From: DATFHX01 sp035247945 | GTDB taxonomy: Bacteria; Patescibacteriota; Saccharimonadia; Saccharimonadales; Saccharimonadaceae | Direction of reading: 5' to 3' | Assembly: GCA_035247945.1 (NCBI GenBank) | Contig: DATFHX010000011.1 | Coordinates: 1-26,409 of the forward strand | DNA length: 26,409 nt | Shown: positions 1-7,589 of the stretch, one piece after another | Position numbering within the stretch: the stretch's first letter is position 1 | Layout: every line of letters starts with the position of its first letter | Translations under genes and position numbers: made by a program | Notes under the pieces: model-generated | What the model was told of the DNA's origin: nothing | What the model saw: the letters and a program-made list of their open reading frames with translations, nothing else | Database searches by the model: none

Positions 1-1024
1 TTGCACGGCGAAGGAGACGACGCATAACGTAGCCCTGCTCTTTATTGCCCGGCTTAACATCATCTACCGCAAGAAACGTTGCAGCACGCAGGTGATCTGC
101 AATTACACGCATACTTGCCGTGTGGCTCTCATAGCTTTTCCCACTCAGTATTTGAAGTTTCTCGATAATTGGCCATAGAAGGCTAATCTTAAAGACATCT
201 GGGCTGTCGAGGCGTGCTGCTGCAATACGCTCGAGGCCACCGCCAAAATCAACATTTTTACGCGTGAGCGGTTCAAAGCTTCCGCCTTCAAGACGGCGGT
301 ACTGCATAAAGACCTGGTTGCCAATTTCCATAAAGCGGCCACTATCGCTTGCAGGGTGTGCAAGACCATAACTTGCATCATGGTTCTGCTCACCAAAATC
401 GTAGAAAACTTCACTATCTGGTCCACACGGATCGCCAATAGGTGTTTTCTCAATACCACCGTTTCGGGACCACCAGTTCTCGCCGTCATCATAGAAGAAG
501 ATCCGCTCGCCAGGGTTAATCCCTCGCTTGTCACCATCTTCTTGACTTCCCACCTCGACGATCTTTGCTTCAATACCCTTCTCGGCAAATACTTTTTGCC
601 AAATTGTGGCAGCTTCATCATCACGAGGAATTCCGTGTGCCTCATCACCAATAAATGCCGTTACGTAGATCTTGTTTGGGTCAAGTCCTACGACATCCGT
701 AAGAAATTCAAAGAACCAACGAATCTGTTGCTCCTTAAAGTAATCACCCATACTCCAGTTTCCAAGCATTTCGAAGAACGTCGTATGCCGATTATCCCCA
801 ACATCTTCAATATCCTGCGCACGAAGACATGTCTGGCTATCAACGAGTCGATTACCGGCTGGATGGTCTTTCCCGAGGAGGAATGGTAGGAGAGGCTGCA
901 TGCCACTTCCAGTAAAAAGGGTTGTCGGGTCATCTTTTAGCTGGAGGGGTGCACGCGCAATCACCTGATGTTGTCGATCTTTAAAGAATTGAAGGTAGGC
1001 GTTACGGATTTCTTGTGCGTTCAT
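1..1024 (-). CDS. alaS: Alanyl-tRNA synthetase, N-terminal part (cut by window start)
   Basis: Class II aminoacyl-tRNA synthetase that charges tRNA-Ala with alanine in the cytoplasm. I translated it from the ATG at 1024-1022; 341 complete codons fall in the window and the frame runs off the left edge without a stop. Motif 3 (VDFGGGLER) is at about residues 258-266, the conserved ADHLRAATFL segment starts near residue 309, and the window ends inside the YVMRRLLRRA tRNA-recognition helix that follows the catalytic domain. The editing and C-terminal domains are outside the window, so total length is unknown. An extended -10 ends 8 bases before the ATG, so alaS probably has its own leaderless transcript although it lies directly downstream of mnmA. 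Confidence 0.95.
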   Translation of the reverse strand, partial: MNAQEIRNAYLQFFKDRQHQVIARAPLQLKDDPTTLFTGSGMQPLLPFLLGKDHPAGNRLVDSQTCLRAQDIEDVGDNRHTTFFEMLGNWSMGDYFKEQQIRWFFEFLTDVVGLDPNKIYVTAFIGDEAHGIPRDDEAATIWQKVFAEKGIEAKIVEVGSQEDGDKRGINPGERIFFYDDGENWWSRNGGIEKTPIGDPCGPDSEVFYDFGEQNHDASYGLAHPASDSGRFMEIGNQVFMQYRRLEGGSFEPLTRKNVDFGGGLERIAAARLDSPDVFKISLLWPIIEKLQILSGKSYESHTASMRVIADHLRAATFLAVDDVKPGNKEQGYVMRRLLRRA

Positions 1025-1032
1025 ATCTGTAT

Positions 1033-1041
1033 ATTATAACA
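1033..1041 (-). promoter_or_regulatory. Extended -10 promoter of alaS
   Basis: On the minus strand the bases read TGT TATAAT, a perfect extended -10. Eight bases separate it from the alaS ATG, so the predicted transcription start falls within a couple of bases of the start codon. No -35 is needed for this promoter class and none is obvious. Confidence 0.7.
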
Positions 1042-1068
1042 GAGGTAATGTTGTATGGAAAGCTACTA

Positions 1069-2106
1069 CTAGGCTACAATGCCACCGCCAAGCACAGTCT
1101 GACCATCATAAATCACAACTGACTGCCCGGCCGCAATAGCGCGCTCTGCATTTTCAAGATAGAGCACTATCCCATCTCCGGCTTGCATGACTCGAGCGGA
1201 AACGAGTGGCGCACGGTGGCGCACACGAATTTGGTAGGTACAATTCTCCGGTACCTGGCTGATCCAATGAACTGCAGTCAGCGTTACTTCACTTCGCCAT
1301 AACGTTTCATCATTAAGGTCTGTCGTCACATACACTTCGTTTTTATTCATACTTTTACCAACAACGTAATATGGTAGCCCGCCGCCAAGATTGAGACCAT
1401 GGCGCTGTCCAAGAGTGTAGAAAATAGCACCGTCGTGGTGGCCAATTATAGCACCCGTAGCCTTATCAATAATATCGCCAGGCACTTGTTCTACATACTG
1501 AGACAAGAACTCACGAATACCAATTTTACCGACGAAACAAATTCCTTGGCTATCCTTTTTACTTGCAGTAAAGAGACCTTTCTCTTTTGCCATCTCACGG
1601 ACCTGAGGCTTCGTAAACTCACCGAGCGGAAAAAGAGTTTTCTTAAGCGCCTCGCCGGTAACGCGGTAAAGGAAGTATGTCTGATCTTTATTGGCGTCTA
1701 CAGCCATCTTAAGAACGCCGTTCTCGACACGCGCGTAGTGACCCGTGGCGATCATATCCGCCCCATCTTCGAGTGCAGCTTCAAGAAATAGTTTAAATTT
1801 CACTTCCTGATTGCACATGATGTCAGGATTTGGTGTCCGTCCAAGCTTATACTCTTCGATCATGTAATCGACCACCTTGTGCTTGTATTCATTCTCAAAA
1901 TCAAACACCTTAAAATCAATACCAAGCTGGACTGCAACACGCTTCGCGTCGGCAAGATCATCCGCCCAGGGACATTTCATACCAGGAAGATCTTCGGTCC
2001 AGTTTTTCATATACACGCCCGTCACGTCGTAGCCCTGCTCGACGAGAAGCGCTGCCGTAAGTGATGAATCAACCCCACCACTCATACCGACATATACTTT
2101 TGTCAT
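1069..2106 (-). CDS. mnmA: tRNA-specific 2-thiouridylase MnmA
   Basis: Puts sulfur on C2 of U34 in the anticodon of Glu, Gln and Lys tRNAs, using ATP and a persulfide donor. The 345-residue protein has the PP-loop SGGVDSS at residues 9-15. The two expected cysteines are C98 in PDIMCNQEVKF and C190 in DSQGICFVGK, followed by the YTLGQRHGLNLGG segment. The length is normal for the family. The start is supported by AGGAGG nine bases upstream, inside ydcF, and overlaps the ydcF stop by one base (TAATG). It is the last gene of an operon whose first gene is a cysteine desulfurase, the presumed sulfur source; no TusA-E relay genes are in the window. Confidence 0.97.
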   Translation of the reverse strand: MTKVYVGMSGGVDSSLTAALLVEQGYDVTGVYMKNWTEDLPGMKCPWADDLADAKRVAVQLGIDFKVFDFENEYKHKVVDYMIEEYKLGRTPNPDIMCNQEVKFKLFLEAALEDGADMIATGHYARVENGVLKMAVDANKDQTYFLYRVTGEALKKTLFPLGEFTKPQVREMAKEKGLFTASKKDSQGICFVGKIGIREFLSQYVEQVPGDIIDKATGAIIGHHDGAIFYTLGQRHGLNLGGGLPYYVVGKSMNKNEVYVTTDLNDETLWRSEVTLTAVHWISQVPENCTYQIRVRHRAPLVSARVMQAGDGIVLYLENAERAIAAGQSVVIYDGQTVLGGGIVA

Positions 2107-2702
2107 TAGCGTGATCCTCCTGCGTAAAATGCAAGTATTTTAATAAATTCACTTACTGCTAAGTACCACCCCGTAGGGGTAAGCCACCACGTAGGCGACC
2201 ATTGACTATCACGGGATACTGGGTGATTTCGAACCGTCACATTTGTCCTTGCGCTAAACTCAAGACCTGCACGTCGTTGGTGGTATCCAGAAGTTACCAA
2301 GATAACAGATGTAATCCCGTGCTGCTCGAAGATACTCTGAGTATTCTCCGCATTTTGCTTGGTTGTTTCACTTCGTTGCTCCATCACGATTGCATCCTCC
2401 GGTACTCCATGTGCGATTGCATAGGTGCGCATTGCCTCGGCATTACTCGGTCCCGATTTGTCTTGAGCCGCACCTGAAAAGATGAGAAGCGGCGCCCATC
2501 CCTGGTTATAGAGTTCAATTGCACCAGCCGTTCGTGCCTGCGTATCACCACCGCTTACTGCCACAATTGCGTCCGCCTTAAGGCAAGGTTTTTCGTCGCC
2601 AGGCTGAGCATGGCAGCGGCTAAGGTCATCAGGAGCAAGATAAATAGAAAGCCCAACAACAATGAGAACGAGTGCAAGAACGATGGAGCCTACGGTCTTC
2701 AT
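2106..2702 (-). CDS. YdcF-like DUF218 membrane-anchored protein
   Basis: This 198-residue protein has one N-terminal membrane segment (about residues 5-22) followed by a DUF218/YdcF-type domain. Recognisable pieces are ADAIVAVSGG, a Q-N-A-E-N-T-rich helix after TTKQ, and VTSGYHQRRA. Family members are of uncertain function; some relate to envelope processes (SanA, ElyC). The topology suggests the domain lies outside the membrane. Its start overlaps the desulfurase stop by four bases (ATGA) and has an AGAGGA site seven bases upstream. It therefore sits tightly between two sulfur-transfer genes to which it has no obvious functional link; the coupling may only reflect genome compaction. Confidence 0.85.
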   Translation of the reverse strand: MKTVGSIVLALVLIVVGLSIYLAPDDLSRCHAQPGDEKPCLKADAIVAVSGGDTQARTAGAIELYNQGWAPLLIFSGAAQDKSGPSNAEAMRTYAIAHGVPEDAIVMEQRSETTKQNAENTQSIFEQHGITSVILVTSGYHQRRAGLEFSARTNVTVRNHPVSRDSQWSPTWWLTPTGWYLAVSEFIKILAFYAGGSR

Positions 2703-3853
2703 CGTGCCGTCCTCTGACGCTCCCGGGTAATCTCTTCAATGATGATCTCCGCAGCACGCTTCGTAGTAGCTTCGTCCGACAGATGTCCAAGCGTAAGTCG
2801 GAGACTTCCGTCAGCAACCACCGGATCGAGTCCGATTGCTGTCAGGACATGCGAACGCGTTCCTTTATTGGCGGCGCAAGCACTTCCCGTCGCGACAAGG
2901 ACACCACGCATTTCGAGCGCAAACACAAGTCGCTCGGCATCGAGGTTTGGAAATGAAATATGGAGATGTCCTGGTAGGCGTCGTTTCTGATTTCCAGAGA
3001 CAACTGCATCAGGAAATGCATCCATAAGACGTTTTTGTAATGTATCACGAAGTACTGAAAGCCGCTGCGCTTCCGATTTACGATGTCGCTCGGCGAGCTC
3101 CATAGCCTTCGCAAATCCAACGGTGCCCGCAACATTCTCTGTGCCGCTACGAATGCCACGCTCCTGTCCACCTCCGACAATCTGTGGAGTGAGGCGGACG
3201 TGACTTGCCGTCCAAAGAAGCCCCATCTGCTTTGGACCGTATACCTTCCCAGCATTTAACGTCAACATATCAACACCGAGTCTTGCTACGTGGAGATCAA
3301 GGAGACCCGCCCCCTGTGAGGCATCACTGTGAAGATAAATCGGTGTTGTTTCACCCCGAGAAAGTCTTGATTCACGTTCCGTCTGCACAATCGAGGCGAT
3401 CTCCCTCAGTGGCTGCACTGTACCAAGTTCATTATTCGCGAGGGCAATACTGACGAGCCGCGTATCTGGGCGGATCGCCTCTTTCACTGCCTGCGCCGAA
3501 ACAACACCTCGTTCGTCGGATGGTATAAAGGTATGCTCGTGACGTTTTGCCGCCTCAAGCACTGCGTGGTGCTCGATTACTGCAGTCACAATATGCCCTC
3601 CAATACTATTAAAGGCAAGGTTAATTGACTCAGTGGCACCAGCCGTCATGACAAGTTCGTCACCCTTACCTCCTATAGCAGAGGCAATCGCCGCTTTCGC
3701 AGCTTCGTAATCACGCCTCACTGCAAGCGCTGGCGCGTAGGGACTTGAGGGGTTATAAAATAATTCCGTTTGATACGGGAGCATTGCCGTTAGCACACGC
3801 TCATCCATTGGCGTTGCGGCAGCATGATCAAGATAAATCACCTCAGTGTTCAT
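2699..3853 (-). CDS. Cysteine desulfurase (IscS/NifS/YrvO-like)
   Basis: PLP enzyme that takes sulfur from L-cysteine as an enzyme persulfide and releases alanine. Visible in 384 residues: EHHAV with H96, D177 and Q180 that contact PLP (HSDASQ), the PLP lysine K203 in LNAGKVYGPKQ, and the nucleophile C326 in GSACAANKG. The residue before the PLP lysine is Gly, where IscS/NifS usually have His; I believe this variant occurs in other CPR desulfurases but could not check. Neighbouring mnmA suggests a YrvO-like role in tRNA thiolation, as in Bacillus where yrvO and mnmA are adjacent. No Fe-S scaffold gene is present, so a cluster-assembly role cannot be judged. The promoter is leaderless-type. 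Confidence 0.92.
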   Translation of the reverse strand: MNTEVIYLDHAAATPMDERVLTAMLPYQTELFYNPSSPYAPALAVRRDYEAAKAAIASAIGGKGDELVMTAGATESINLAFNSIGGHIVTAVIEHHAVLEAAKRHEHTFIPSDERGVVSAQAVKEAIRPDTRLVSIALANNELGTVQPLREIASIVQTERESRLSRGETTPIYLHSDASQGAGLLDLHVARLGVDMLTLNAGKVYGPKQMGLLWTASHVRLTPQIVGGGQERGIRSGTENVAGTVGFAKAMELAERHRKSEAQRLSVLRDTLQKRLMDAFPDAVVSGNQKRRLPGHLHISFPNLDAERLVFALEMRGVLVATGSACAANKGTRSHVLTAIGLDPVVADGSLRLTLGHLSDEATTKRAAEIIIEEITRERQRTAR

Positions 3854-3861
3854 TCTCTCTT

Positions 3862-3870
3862 ATTATACCA
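3862..3870 (-). promoter_or_regulatory. Extended -10 promoter of the desulfurase-ydcF-mnmA operon
   Basis: Minus-strand TGG TATAAT, followed by eight bases (aagagaga) and the ATG at 3853. The predicted start of transcription is at or next to the start codon. It lies in the short gap after the 4315-3881 gene, so the operon can be expressed independently of the tatD genes upstream. Confidence 0.7.
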
Positions 3871-3872
3871 GT

Positions 3873-3888
3873 TCTCGTCTTTAGACGA
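3873..3888. other. Short perfect inverted repeat overlapping a stop codon
   Basis: CTCGTCT-TT-AGACGAG is a 7-base inverted repeat covering the TAA of the 4315-3881 gene, just upstream of the desulfurase promoter. No T-run follows on the minus strand, so it is not a standard intrinsic terminator. It could be a weak 3'-end hairpin or a protein-binding palindrome. Confidence 0.35.
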
Positions 3889-4315
3889 GCTTGCGACCGG
3901 TTGCTGGGTCGCGTTTATAAATCTGACGAGCAGTTTGTTCGTAGTAAAGCTGTGTAGCCATTGCAAGGTTTTCAAGTTCCGCACCTTCAAGATAGGAGTA
4001 TCGAGGGCCCTCAAGCACCTTTAGTACACCTTTATCACTCACCTCATATCGAGTAGTCGTCTGCTGCGGTTTCTTCGTTTGTGGATCAGTCCACTCTTCG
4101 TGCCAAATCCAGGTATTTGCATCAAGGCAGAAGAATTCACGACGATGCCCCTTTGGTATCTCACCAAAAAGACGCGCCCCTATCTCACTTTCAAGTTGCA
4201 AAAGCTCGCGTTCAGTGAGCGTCTTTAAGTGACGTTTTTTAGGCATCTGAAGATCACTTGCGACTTCTTTCGTGTCGCCGACTATCAGTGCTATCGCCTT
4301 CTTAAATACACTCAT
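3881..4315 (-). CDS. Conserved-looking small soluble protein of unknown function
   Basis: A 144-residue protein without signal peptide or membrane segment. The middle is rich in aromatic residues (REFFCLDANTWIWHEEWTD), followed by a beta-like stretch (TTRYEVSDKGVLKV, GPRYSYLEG) and a C-terminal helix ending YKRDPATG. I do not recognise a named domain, but the pattern resembles hypothetical proteins I associate with Saccharibacteria. The start has a strong AGAAGGAAGG site upstream, and the gap to the preceding gene's stop is 14 bases. It is the last gene of the tatD operon, with no clue to function beyond that position. Confidence 0.75.
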   Translation of the reverse strand: MSVFKKAIALIVGDTKEVASDLQMPKKRHLKTLTERELLQLESEIGARLFGEIPKGHRREFFCLDANTWIWHEEWTDPQTKKPQQTTTRYEVSDKGVLKVLEGPRYSYLEGAELENLAMATQLYYEQTARQIYKRDPATGRKLV

Positions 4316-4329
4316 TTCTTACCTTCCTT

Positions 4330-4674
4330 CTAGGCAGCAAGTCCAAAGCGTTCAATATCGAACTCGTTGCTACTTTTTAGCGGTTTCAGACCATGTGGCT
4401 CTTCACCAAGGGCAGTCGCACGGCGGAGCTCCACTTCTTTTGCGCCTACAAGTTGAATATTTTCAAGTGGTGACTGCCCGATTCGCTCAAAAAGTGGCTC
4501 CTCAGGTTTAACAGGCGCTTCGACCGCTTGTTGGAGTGCGTCATGCGTGAGTTCACTGTACGACTTTATGCCTTCGCTTGCCATCTGAAGATACAGTTCG
4601 TCGCCATCAGAAAAAGAGGTCGCCTCTACGCCCGTTGCAATGTATCCCATTCCGTTTGATTCGTTTCGTTCCAT
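4330..4674 (-). CDS. Small acidic protein of unknown function
   Basis: A 114-residue protein with acidic, probably flexible sequence (VEAPVKPEEPLFERIG) and no membrane segment or cysteine. I chose the ATG at 4674 because AGGACT lies eight bases before it. A GTG at 4689 would place that ribosome-binding site inside the coding sequence and add five residues. It lies between tatD (46-base gap) and the 4315-3881 gene (14-base gap) and is probably co-transcribed with both. No domain recognised. Confidence 0.7.
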   Translation of the reverse strand: MERNESNGMGYIATGVEATSFSDGDELYLQMASEGIKSYSELTHDALQQAVEAPVKPEEPLFERIGQSPLENIQLVGAKEVELRRATALGEEPHGLKPLKSSNEFDIERFGLAA

Positions 4675-4720
4675 AACAGTAGTCCTCACTTTTTATTAAG
4701 TGTTTCACTGTTTGTTTTGA

Positions 4721-5476
4721 TTAGATCGAAAATAGATGTTCGGCGTTTGCTGTCGTTGCCTGGGCTAATTCTTCAAGAGAAATACCGCGTTTTTCAGCAT
4801 GGAATTGAGCAACGTACGCAACAAACGCTGGCTCATTCACTTTACCACGAAGTGGCGCTGGTGTCAAGAAGGGTGCATCCGTTTCAAGCAGCATTCTATC
4901 GAGAGGGATATGTGCGAACATCTCTTGCTGCTTCGCATCCTTCGTAAAGGTGCTTATTCCATTCACACCGACAAGCAGTCCTCGCTTTAACCCCTCTTCC
5001 AGCTGCTTGGCTGTGTCCGTAAAACTATGGAGTTCACCCCTAATTCCTTGAAAGTTATCGAATACCGGCCAAAAATCATCGAATGCTTCTCGTACATGGA
5101 AAATAATCGGGAGGTCACGCCGTAGAGCCCAGTCTATCTGTGTTTCGAGTGCCTGAATCTGAGTCTCCCTTGGGCTGTGCGTATAGAAATAATCAAGTCC
5201 GATTTCGCCAACAGCAACAATCTTTGTTCTCTCAAGCCCCAGAAGACGGTCTACCTCCCCATACCCCTCTTTCGTCTCATGCGGATGCACACCTACCGCA
5301 GCATACACGCCGTTATGAAGTGCCGCAAACTCGACTGCCTCGCGGGAGCTCTCTTCACTCGTACCAACGCAGATCATCTGCGTTACACCAGCAGCATGCG
5401 CACGTTGTAGCGCAACCTCTCCCCCTCCAGGGTAGTTAGCTTCATGAATATGGCAGTGCGTATCAAACAAATGCAT
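4721..5476 (-). CDS. tatD: TatD-family metal-dependent hydrolase (putative DNase)
   Basis: TIM-barrel amidohydrolase of the TatD/YcfH family, whose members act as 3'-5' exonucleases or DNases in DNA repair and turnover. In 251 residues all metal-site motifs are present: DTHCHIH (H7, H9), VGVHPHE, GEIGLDYFY (E91), FHVREA (H127), LHSFTD (H150) and LETDAPFLTP (D200). The length is typical. It is first in an operon with two small unknown genes. Its promoter is the mirror image of the promoter of the divergent gene starting at 5550. Confidence 0.95.
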   Translation of the reverse strand: MHLFDTHCHIHEANYPGGGEVALQRAHAAGVTQMICVGTSEESSREAVEFAALHNGVYAAVGVHPHETKEGYGEVDRLLGLERTKIVAVGEIGLDYFYTHSPRETQIQALETQIDWALRRDLPIIFHVREAFDDFWPVFDNFQGIRGELHSFTDTAKQLEEGLKRGLLVGVNGISTFTKDAKQQEMFAHIPLDRMLLETDAPFLTPAPLRGKVNEPAFVAYVAQFHAEKRGISLEELAQATTANAEHLFSI

Positions 5477-5484
5477 TCCTAGCG

Positions 5485-5493
5485 ATTATAGCA
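5485..5493 (-). promoter_or_regulatory. Extended -10 promoter of tatD
   Basis: Minus-strand TGC TATAAT with eight bases to the tatD ATG at 5476, so the mRNA is predicted to be leaderless or nearly so. It forms one arm of a perfect 9-base inverted repeat with the plus-strand promoter at 5500-5508. Confidence 0.7.
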
Positions 5494-5499
5494 AAAATC

Positions 5500-5508
5500 T
5501 GCTATAAT
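5500..5508 (+). promoter_or_regulatory. Extended -10 promoter of the 5550 gene
   Basis: Plus-strand TGC TATAAT. Unlike the tatD promoter 6 bases away, it leaves a normal leader: about 35 bases from the predicted start of transcription to the GTG, with AGGAGA at 5535-5540. Confidence 0.7.
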
Positions 5509-5549
5509 AACCATCGTCATTTCGCCGATCGACTAGGAGAAACCCCGTC

Positions 5550-5999
5550 GTGGATGGAACAGTCAAAGCATACATTACGTCCGGTCGTCAGCCGGGAAAC
5601 AGGCGAAGCCCCTTTTTCGGCATTATGACCAAGGCACGAGATGCCGCTGAAGAGAAGTTCTGCTTCGGCGGCACGACCTTCTTCTTCGACGCCCACAACA
5701 CGGTCTACGTGGAATATCCCGTGGGAGAAGCACTTCCGACGACGATCACCGCAAACAACCTCAGCGTTCGTTACGCGGTTGTCCGGAGTGAAACCCCGCC
5801 CAAAACGTCTGGACGTGCCGGCTACTACAATGGCCAAGAGCTAGGCTACCCCTTCACCCGCGCAGCCGTCGCTACGGGTGCAGTCGCCGGTGTCGAGGTA
5901 CGCGGTACCAAGCTAGACGAAGCGGTGCGCGTCTTCCGTCTCATCATGGACGGGACACTAAAGCCCACCAGCCGCGGTGAGACAACACTCAGCCGCTAG
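5550..5999 (+). CDS. Plus-strand orphan protein of unknown function, GC-rich
   Basis: A 149-residue protein with no membrane segment or recognised domain. It starts at GTG, nine bases after AGGAGA. The sequence has a beta-rich look (FGGTTFFFDAHNTVYVEYPVG) and a C-terminal helix (LDEAVRVFRLIMDG). Three 60-base stretches counted by hand at 5701, 5821 and 5881 give 57, 63 and 67% GC, against 45-50% in two counted stretches of metG and pyk, with preference for codons ending in C. It has its own promoter and strong terminator and is divergent from tatD. This is a self-contained unit that may be recently acquired or unusually highly expressed; the sequence alone cannot decide. Confidence 0.8.
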   Translation: MDGTVKAYITSGRQPGNRRSPFFGIMTKARDAAEEKFCFGGTTFFFDAHNTVYVEYPVGEALPTTITANNLSVRYAVVRSETPPKTSGRAGYYNGQELGYPFTRAAVATGAVAGVEVRGTKLDEAVRVFRLIMDGTLKPTSRGETTLSR

Positions 6000-6022
6000 A
6001 GTCCGGCAACCATCCGCCCACT

Positions 6023-6064
6023 ATGAAAGGTCCGCCCTTTCAGGGGGCGGATCTTTCATTTTTC
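6023..6064 (+). terminator. Intrinsic terminator of the 5550 gene
   Basis: A stem of about 15 pairs (left arm 6023-6037, right arm 6045-6059, one G-T pair, core TCCGCCC/GGGCGGA) is followed by TTTTT. Read from the minus strand the stem has no good U-run, so it probably acts mainly for the plus-strand gene, though it also separates that gene from convergent metG. Confidence 0.9.
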
Positions 6065-6070
6065 TAGGGC

Positions 6071-7558
6071 TTATTGCTTCGCGTGTGGATCAGGAGTATG
6101 GGTGTAAATCTTAGGAAAGAGACCACCAGTAGACTCAAGTGGAACAATCACACCCGTACCAAAGGTCTTTTGAATCACTTCGCTTGTCGAAGGTAGGAAC
6201 GGTGCAAGCTGCTCCGAGAGCTGCAAGAGCGTGCCGACAGCATGACCAAGTACTTCACCTAGGTGTGCCTCGGCCTCAGGGTCTGTATCACGGCGCTTAG
6301 CAATCTCCCATGGTTTCACGACTTCAATGTACTTATTGAGTGCACGTACTGTCACCCAAATCTCGTCCATAGCTTCGTTGAACTTCAGCTCATGCATTGC
6401 ATCGTAGTATGGTTTTGTATCGTGGTCACCTTTTGGCGCATCACCAATAACTCCGCTTTGATACCGTGTCACCATTCCCGCAACGCGCGAGATAAGATTT
6501 CCAAGGTCATTGCCGAGTTCGTTGTTATAGGCATTTTCAAATTTCTCCCATGTAAAGTCACCGTCGTCCTGTGTTGGGATGTGGCGAGAGAAGAAGTAGC
6601 GAAATGCATCCAGACCATACTCATCAATTACTTGATTTGGATCAACGACATTTCCAACGCTCTTACTCATCTTCGCCCCGCCAACATTGACATGTCCGTG
6701 AACTAGCAATTTCTTTGGAAGAGGAAGATCTAGTCCAAGAAGCATGGCAGGCCAAATACCCGCGTGGAATCGAAGAATATCTTTTCCAATAACTTGCACA
6801 TCCGCAGGCCAGTAATCTTGCCAACCATCCTGGTCTGGATAGCCAAGAACGGTAATGTAGTTTGCGAGCGCATCAATCCAAACATACATGATCTGATCTG
6901 GGTCGTCTGGAACGGGAACGCCCCAAGTAAGACTCTTCTTAGGACGAGAGATACTGACATCTTGCATGCCGTTTTTAATAAGCTCAAGAAATTCCTTCTC
7001 GCGAAATTCAGGAACAATCTGCATACGATTTGTTTCAATCTCTTCGCGGAGCTTATCTGTAAAGGCACTTGCTTTTAGGTAGTAGTTCTCTTCACTTACT
7101 CGCTCGTATGGTTTCTGATGATCAGGACAGATACCACCAGTGGCCTCTACCTCCTTATCAGTAAAGAAGGCTTCATGACCCATACAGTACCAGCCTTCGT
7201 AGCTACCCTTATAAATGTAGGGTTGTAGTTTCTGCCAAATATACTGCACCGCCGCTTTATGATGAATGTCGGTTGTGCGGATAAAGTCAGTATACTGTGC
7301 GCCCACTTTCTTCATGAGTGCTTCAAAGTTACCGTACATCTGATCAGTATATTCTTTTGGAGAAATACCAAGCTCGGCGGCTTTTGTTGCAATTTTATTA
7401 CCATGCTCATCAGTTCCTACCTGGAATCGAACATCACGGCCGTGTTGTTTTTGGTAGCGAGTCCAAATGTCAGCCAGAAGATAGTCAAGCGCGTTGCCAA
7501 TGTGAGGCGCGCCGTTTACATACGGAATGGCAGTTGTGATATATAGTTTTTTACCCAT
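6071..7558 (-). CDS. metG: Methionyl-tRNA synthetase, short form
   Basis: Class I synthetase that attaches methionine to initiator and elongator tRNA-Met. The 495-residue protein carries the HIGH-type motif as PHIGN (residues 18-22), the KMSKS loop at 296-300, and a reduced insertion with WYCMGHEAFF and GGICPDHQ rather than a full set of zinc knuckles. It ends soon after the anticodon-binding helical domain, so the C-terminal EMAP-II-like tRNA-binding extension of longer MetRS is absent. It lies 31 bases after the laccase-fold gene and may be co-transcribed; an additional extended -10 (TGTTACACT) sits 11 bases before the ATG. Confidence 0.97.
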   Translation of the reverse strand: MGKKLYITTAIPYVNGAPHIGNALDYLLADIWTRYQKQHGRDVRFQVGTDEHGNKIATKAAELGISPKEYTDQMYGNFEALMKKVGAQYTDFIRTTDIHHKAAVQYIWQKLQPYIYKGSYEGWYCMGHEAFFTDKEVEATGGICPDHQKPYERVSEENYYLKASAFTDKLREEIETNRMQIVPEFREKEFLELIKNGMQDVSISRPKKSLTWGVPVPDDPDQIMYVWIDALANYITVLGYPDQDGWQDYWPADVQVIGKDILRFHAGIWPAMLLGLDLPLPKKLLVHGHVNVGGAKMSKSVGNVVDPNQVIDEYGLDAFRYFFSRHIPTQDDGDFTWEKFENAYNNELGNDLGNLISRVAGMVTRYQSGVIGDAPKGDHDTKPYYDAMHELKFNEAMDEIWVTVRALNKYIEVVKPWEIAKRRDTDPEAEAHLGEVLGHAVGTLLQLSEQLAPFLPSTSEVIQKTFGTGVIVPLESTGGLFPKIYTHTPDPHAKQ

Positions 7559-7569
7559 AATTACTTTCT

Positions 7570-7578
7570 AGTGTAACA
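7570..7578 (-). promoter_or_regulatory. Possible extended -10 promoter of metG
   Basis: Minus-strand TGT TACACT lies 11 bases before the metG ATG, in the short gap after the upstream gene. The hexamer matches TATAAT at four of six positions. If active it would give an almost leaderless metG mRNA in addition to read-through from 8321. Confidence 0.5.
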
Positions 7579-7589
7579 GATTAATAACG

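Noticed and set aside
145..651. Minus-strand open frame of 168 codons
   Set aside because: It lies out of frame inside alaS, whose translation over the same bases shows the conserved class II motifs.
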